A program made the position numbers and the translations under genes. The notes below the pieces were generated by a model. That model saw only the letters and a program-made list of their open reading frames with translations. It did not search any database and had not been told where the DNA came from. Positions 60,127-64,000 of a DNA stretch of 64,000 nt are shown in pieces (position 1 is the first letter of the stretch; every line of letters begins with the position of its first letter). Origin of the DNA: Thermus caliditerrae (GTDB lineage Bacteria; Deinococcota; Deinococci; Deinococcales; Thermaceae). Location of the stretch: assembly GCF_021462525.1 (NCBI RefSeq), contig NZ_JAKEDT010000004.1:77395-141394 (forward strand), given 5' to 3'.

Positions 60127-60546
60127 GTGGTGCGCCCGGCGACCCTAAAGGACCTCCCCTGGATGGTGGCCGTCTTGGACCAACCCTACTTCCGCGCCTA
60201 TGGCCTCACCCCGGAAGGAGCAAGGCGCCTTCTGGAAAGGGCCCTGAGGGAAGGCGAGGTCTACGGGGTGGGCGAACCCCCCAGGGCCCTGGCCTGGTAC
60301 TGCCCCAAGGGGGGCTTTGGCCAGGGCTACCTGCGGCTTCTGGCCGTGGCTGAAGGGGCGCAGGGGCAGGGCCTGGGCACAGCCCTGATGGGTTTCCTCC
60401 TCCCGCAGGGCCTGCGCTTTGTCCTGGCGGAGAAGGAAAACACCAGGGCCCTAGCCTTTTACGGGCGCTTCGGCTTCCAAGTGGCGGGGGAGCTTCCCGG
60501 CTTCGTCCGCCCGGAAAGGACGGAGGTGATCCTGTGGCGGCCTTAG
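60127..60546 (+). CDS. GNAT-family N-acetyltransferase
   Basis: 139 aa. Acetyl-CoA loop LRLLAVAEGAQGQGLGTALMGFLL (about 72-95) and the C-terminal ENTRALAFYGRFGFQVAGE. Substrate unknown; by context an amino sugar or released amino acid is possible. GTG 60127 is chosen because TATGCT ends 7 bases before it; the ATG at 60115 lies inside the -10. Overlaps the GntR gene by 13 bases. Confidence 0.82.
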   Translation: MVRPATLKDLPWMVAVLDQPYFRAYGLTPEGARRLLERALREGEVYGVGEPPRALAWYCPKGGFGQGYLRLLAVAEGAQGQGLGTALMGFLLPQGLRFVLAEKENTRALAFYGRFGFQVAGELPGFVRPERTEVILWRP

Positions 60547-61214
60547 GTCCCAAGTACCTGGAGGTAGCGAGGAAGCTGAGGGAGGCCATCTTTCAGGGGG
60601 TGTATGGGGAGGCCCTGCCCCCAGAGCGGGCCTTGGCGGAAACCTTGGGCGTTTCCCGGGACAGCCTGCGCAAGGCCTTGGACCTCCTGGAGGAGGAGGG
60701 CTTGGTGGTCCGCAGGCAGGGAAGCGGCACCTTCGTGGCCAAGCGGGCCACCTTCCGCACCCGGCTCCTGGGCTTCAGCGAGGAGATGCGGGCCCTGGCG
60801 CTCCAGCCGGAAACCCGGGTGTTGCTAGTGGAAAAAGGCCCCCCCACCCCCGAGGAGGCCATGGCCCTGGCGCTTTCCCCAGGGGAGGGCGTCTTGCGCC
60901 TCCTCCGCCTTCGGCTGGCGGACAGGGAGCCCATGGCCCTGGAGCGGGCGGCCCTGCCCCTTTGGGCGTTGGCCGAGGCGCCGCAAGGCTCCTTGTACCA
61001 GGCCCTCGAGGCCAAGGGCCTCCGCCCGGTGCGGGCCCTACAGCGCCTCCGGGCCGTGGCCGCCCGGGAGGAGGCCAGGCCCTTAGGGGTGGAGCCCGGG
61101 AGCCCCCTCCTCCACCTGGAGCGGGTGAGCTACCTCCCTGACGGCAGACCGGTGGAGTTCGTGAAGAGCTGGTACCGGGCCGACCGGTACGAGCTTTTGG
61201 TGGAGCTGGCATGA
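60534..61214 (+). CDS. GntR-family regulator with UTRA domain (NagR/DasR type)
   Basis: 226 aa. N-terminal winged helix: KLREAIFQGVYGEALPPERA, LAETLGVSRDSLRKAL, EEGLVVRRQGSGTFVA. C-terminal UTRA effector domain with LRLADREPMALERAALPLWA and HLERVSYLPDGRPVEFVKSW. Such regulators bind GlcNAc-6-P or GlcN-6-P. Lying in the anmK-nagA operon and next to the divergent promoter, it probably represses both salvage operons. GTG start. Confidence 0.9.
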   Translation: MAALGPKYLEVARKLREAIFQGVYGEALPPERALAETLGVSRDSLRKALDLLEEEGLVVRRQGSGTFVAKRATFRTRLLGFSEEMRALALQPETRVLLVEKGPPTPEEAMALALSPGEGVLRLLRLRLADREPMALERAALPLWALAEAPQGSLYQALEAKGLRPVRALQRLRAVAAREEARPLGVEPGSPLLHLERVSYLPDGRPVEFVKSWYRADRYELLVELA

Positions 61215-62248
61215 GGGTCCTGGGCCTCATGTCCGGCACCAGCGCCGACGGGGTGGACCTGGTGCTGGCGGAGTTTAGGGGAAGGCCGCCTCGGGTGGTC
61301 CACCGGGTGCTGGAGCACCTCGAGGTCCCCTACCCGGAGGGCTTGCGGAAACGGGTCCTGGCCGCCATGCGCGGGGCGGACACCCGCGAGATCGCCCTCT
61401 TGCACCATGACCTGGGGCGCTTCTACCTGGAAGCCGCCCTGCCCTTCCGGGGCAAGGCCGAGCTGGTGGCCCTTTCCGGGCAGACCGTGTGGCACGAGCC
61501 TCCCCGGGCCACCTTCCAGCTGGGGGAGCCCAGCCACCTGGCCCTGGGCCTGGGCGTTCCCGTGGTCCATGGCTTCCGGGCAGTGGACCTGGCGGCCGGG
61601 GGCCAGGGGGCTCCTTTGGTGGCCTACCCCGACCTCCTCCTCTTTGGGGAGGCGGGCAAGCGGGTGGCGGTGCACAACCTGGGAGGCATCTCCAACCTCA
61701 CCTTCTTCCAGGACCAGGACCCCCAAACCCTCCTGGCCTTCGACACCGGCCCTGGGGTCTGCCTCTTTGACGAGGCGGTGGAGGCCCTAGGCCTTTCCCT
61801 GGAGGAAGCCGTGGCCCTGGCGGAAGGCGCACTGCCCGAGGAGGAGGCCCTTCGCCTCTGGCTTGCCCACCCCTATTTCCACCTCCCCCCGCCCAAGACC
61901 ACGGGCCGGGAGATCTGGCGCCTTACCGCCCTTAAGCCCCTCCCCCAGGACCCCGCCACCCTGCTCCGCACCCTCTTGGAGCTCACCGCCAGGAGCGTCT
62001 TCCTAGCCTACCGGCGCTTCGTGGGAGACGTGGACCGGGTCCTGCTGGCCGGAGGCGGGGCCCGGAACCGGGTTTTGGTGGGGCTTTTGGCCCAGCACCT
62101 GCCCGTGGCGGTCATGGAAAACCCCAAGGTGCGCGAGCCCTTGGCCTTTGCCCTTTTGGGCTACCTCCACCGCATCGGCGAGGTCAACGTCCTGGGCCGG
62201 GCCACGGGGGGCCGGGACCTCCGCGCGGGGCAGGTGGTGGAACCTTAG
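61211..62248 (+). CDS. anmK: Anhydro-N-acetylmuramic acid kinase
   Basis: 345 aa. Converts 1,6-anhydroMurNAc and ATP to MurNAc-6-P, the MurQ substrate. N-terminal phosphate loop GLMSGTSADGVDLV (5-18), catalytic-Asp region LAFDTGPGVCLFDEAV near 175 and VLLAGGGARNRVL near 277. ATGA overlap with the GntR gene. Confidence 0.95.
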   Translation: MRVLGLMSGTSADGVDLVLAEFRGRPPRVVHRVLEHLEVPYPEGLRKRVLAAMRGADTREIALLHHDLGRFYLEAALPFRGKAELVALSGQTVWHEPPRATFQLGEPSHLALGLGVPVVHGFRAVDLAAGGQGAPLVAYPDLLLFGEAGKRVAVHNLGGISNLTFFQDQDPQTLLAFDTGPGVCLFDEAVEALGLSLEEAVALAEGALPEEEALRLWLAHPYFHLPPPKTTGREIWRLTALKPLPQDPATLLRTLLELTARSVFLAYRRFVGDVDRVLLAGGGARNRVLVGLLAQHLPVAVMENPKVREPLAFALLGYLHRIGEVNVLGRATGGRDLRAGQVVEP

Positions 62249-62257
62249 GAGGCGCAG

Positions 62258-63322
62258 ATGCTGGAAGGCACCATCCTTACCCCAAGCGGTTTCGTCCGGG
62301 GCAGGCTCCACTTCTCCGAGCGGATTGAGGCCATAGAGGAAGCCCCCGTGGAGGGCCCCTACATCCTCCCCGGCTTCCTGGACCTCCACGTCCACGGCGG
62401 CGGCGGCCTGGAAGTGATGGGAGGGAGGGAGGGGGTGGAAGCCACCCTCCGCTTCCACCTCCAGCACGGCACCACCGGCCTTTTGGCCACCACCGTCACC
62501 GCCCCACTTCCCCAGCTGGAACGGGCCCTCCTGGGCATCCAGGAGGCCATGGCAGGACCTTTGGGGGAAGCCCTCCTTGGCGTCCACCTGGAGGGCCCCT
62601 TCATCTCCAAAGACCGCCTGGGTGCCCAGCCCCCCTTCCCCCTCCTCCCCGACCTGGAAACCGCCCAATGGCTCCTCTCCTTGGCCCCGGTGAAGGTCCT
62701 CACCCTGGCCCCCGAACTCCCCGGGGCCCTGGACTTCCTCCGCTTCCTGGCCGAGCGCGGGGTGCGCGTCCAGCTGGGCCACACCGCCGCCTCCTATGCC
62801 GAGGCGGAAGCCGCGCTGGAGGCCGGTGCCTCCGGCTTCACCCACCTCTACAACGCCATGACCGGCCTCCACCACCGCGAACCCGGCGTGGTGGGCCTGG
62901 CCCTGGAACGGGGCACGTGGGCGGAAATCATCCCCGACGGGCTCCACGTGCACCCCGCCGCCCTCAAGCTGGCCCTGAAGAGCATCCCCGGCCTCTACTT
63001 CGTCACCGACGCGGTGGCGGCGGCGGGGATGCCGGACGGGGAGTACCCCTTGGGCGCCCACCGGGTGGAAAAGCGGGGCAACGGGGTCTGGCACAGGGGC
63101 TCTTTGGCGGGAAGCACCCTCACCATGGACCAGGCCCTCCGGAACCTGGTGGCCTGGGGCATGCCCCTGGAGGAGGCCGCGAGGCGGCTTTCCACCCTTC
63201 CTGCCCGATACCTTGGCCTAGGGGACCGGGGGGAGATCACCCCAGGCAAGCGGGCCGACCTGGTGGTCCTGGACGGGGAGCTCAGGGTCCAGGCGGTGTT
63301 CCTGGGAGGGAAGCGGGTCTAG
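62258..63322 (+). CDS. nagA: N-acetylglucosamine-6-phosphate deacetylase
   Basis: 354 aa amidohydrolase. Metal-site HVHGGGG (His44, His46), Glu in GVHLEGPFIS near 113, LGHTAASYAEAEAALEAGA near 178, and Asp in YFVTDAVAAAG near 247. It produces GlcN-6-P from the MurQ or import product; no nagB is in view. AGGAGG ribosome site. Its TAG stop shares CTAG with the stop of the convergent permease gene. Confidence 0.94.
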   Translation: MLEGTILTPSGFVRGRLHFSERIEAIEEAPVEGPYILPGFLDLHVHGGGGLEVMGGREGVEATLRFHLQHGTTGLLATTVTAPLPQLERALLGIQEAMAGPLGEALLGVHLEGPFISKDRLGAQPPFPLLPDLETAQWLLSLAPVKVLTLAPELPGALDFLRFLAERGVRVQLGHTAASYAEAEAALEAGASGFTHLYNAMTGLHHREPGVVGLALERGTWAEIIPDGLHVHPAALKLALKSIPGLYFVTDAVAAAGMPDGEYPLGAHRVEKRGNGVWHRGSLAGSTLTMDQALRNLVAWGMPLEEAARRLSTLPARYLGLGDRGEITPGKRADLVVLDGELRVQAVFLGGKRV

Positions 63323-64000
63323 CGGCCCCTAGGGTCCAGCACGTCACGGAGCCCATCCCCCAGGAGGTTAAAGGCCAACACCGTGAGCAGGATGCCCACC
63401 GCCGGGGCCGTGGCCGCCCAAGGAGCCTCGGCCATGTAGTTGCGGGTTTCCGCCACCATGGCCCCCCACTCCGGAGTAGGGGGCTGAGCGCCGAAGCCGA
63501 TGAAGGAAAGCCCCGCGGCGGTGAGGATGGCCGCCCCCACCTCGTAGCTGGCCTGCACCAGGACCGGGGTGAGGGCGTTGGGCAGGAGGTGGCGGAGGAG
63601 GATCCTTCCCGGACCCGCCCCCAGGGCCCTGGCCGCCTCCACGAACTCCCGCTCCCTTAGGGCCAGCACCTGGGCCCGCACCAGCCTGGCGTAGACCGGC
63701 CAGGTGACCAGGGCCACCGCCAGCACGGTGTTGGTCAGGTTGGGCCCCAGGGCGGCGGCGATGGCCATGGCCAGGATGAGGGAGGGAAAGGCGAAAAAGA
63801 CGTCGGTGAGGCGCATGAGGAGGTTGTCCCACGCCCCGCCCAGCCCTCCCGCCAAGAGGCCCACAGCCGTGCCCAGGAAGCTGGCCAGGAACACCACCCC
63901 GAAGCCCACCGCAAGGCTGATCCGGGCCCCATGGACCACCCGCGACCAGACGTCCCGCCCCAGCTGGTCCGTGCCGAGGGGGTGCTCAGGGGAGGGAGGC
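63319..64000 (-). CDS. Peptide/nickel ABC transporter permease (DppC/OppC type), 5' end cut by window edge
   Basis: About 227 codons visible, open at the right edge. N-terminal part of the view has HPLGTDQLGRDVWSRVVHGA, the OppC/DppC signature, followed by helices and the EAA loop FVEAARALGAGPGRILLRHL. C-terminus NLLGDGLRDVLDPRGR is typical. Imports di/oligopeptides with a DppB-type partner beyond the edge. A link to murein peptides is possible but not shown. Confidence 0.92.
   Translation of the reverse strand, partial: PPSPEHPLGTDQLGRDVWSRVVHGARISLAVGFGVVFLASFLGTAVGLLAGGLGGAWDNLLMRLTDVFFAFPSLILAMAIAAALGPNLTNTVLAVALVTWPVYARLVRAQVLALREREFVEAARALGAGPGRILLRHLLPNALTPVLVQASYEVGAAILTAAGLSFIGFGAQPPTPEWGAMVAETRNYMAEAPWAATAPAVGILLTVLAFNLLGDGLRDVLDPRGR

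Overview
The window is about 68% GC, densely packed and rich in 4-base ATGA/GTGA/TTGA gene overlaps. Its proteins look like those of the genus Thermus: a long-chain acyl-CoA synthetase very close to the crystallised T. thermophilus enzyme, a UV-damage endonuclease, a PaaR-type TetR ahead of paa genes, and many leaderless promoters of the form TANNNT-N6/7-ATG. I read it as a Thermus chromosome or megaplasmid segment. The species is not decidable by eye. No rRNA, tRNA, CRISPR array or intact insertion sequence was seen.

Layout. 1-12 kb: galactokinase (cut by the left edge), a zinc/manganese-type ABC binding protein divergent from a class III aminotransferase, an ABC-class ATPase, a tungsten-type aldehyde oxidoreductase, an AidB-like acyl-CoA dehydrogenase divergent from a MarR/MFS efflux pair, and a fused 5-oxoprolinase PxpBC. 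12-20 kb: a 3-oxoadipyl-CoA-type thiolase, a thioredoxin-fold DUF255 protein, a nadC-nadA-nadB operon interrupted by a VapBC toxin-antitoxin pair, and bacterioferritin. 20-26 kb: the phenylacetate operon paaR-paaA-paaB-paaC-paaD-paaZ and an HxlR regulator. 26-33 kb: a PIN-toxin remnant, a Xer-type recombinase with a dif-like site at its promoter, a secreted hydrolase, a TetR-LolA-like-MFS operon and a CrtI-like oxidoreductase. 33-38 kb: a HEPN-MNT pair, an NmrA-like pseudogene, an SDR/flavin reductase/YceI/UvdE operon and gamma-glutamyltransferase. 38-44 kb: a PfmR-like TetR leading a fatty-acid catabolic operon that ends in a decayed transporter fragment, then a class I glutamine amidotransferase.

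Two loci stand out as coherent systems. The first (44.3-52.5 kb) holds a DUF2680 protein, a two-component system, a DUF5666 lipoprotein, a YceI protein, a pentaheme cytochrome c, a small membrane protein, a second two-component system and another DUF5666-like exported protein. Three promoters there carry 11-bp-period direct repeats of the type CGTTYAC-N4-CGTTYAC; two of these have identical spacing to an identical -10. This looks like an envelope-sensing/redox regulon of unknown function.

The second (52.5-63.3 kb) is a divergent pair of operons for cell-wall sugar salvage. One strand carries a serine hydrolase, murQ, an exported NagZ, a sugar ABC transporter without its ATPase, and a LysA-like decarboxylase. 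The other carries a GNAT enzyme, a GntR/UTRA regulator, anmK and nagA. The LysA-like member is unexpected because Thermus murein contains ornithine rather than diaminopimelate. The right edge cuts a peptide ABC permease.
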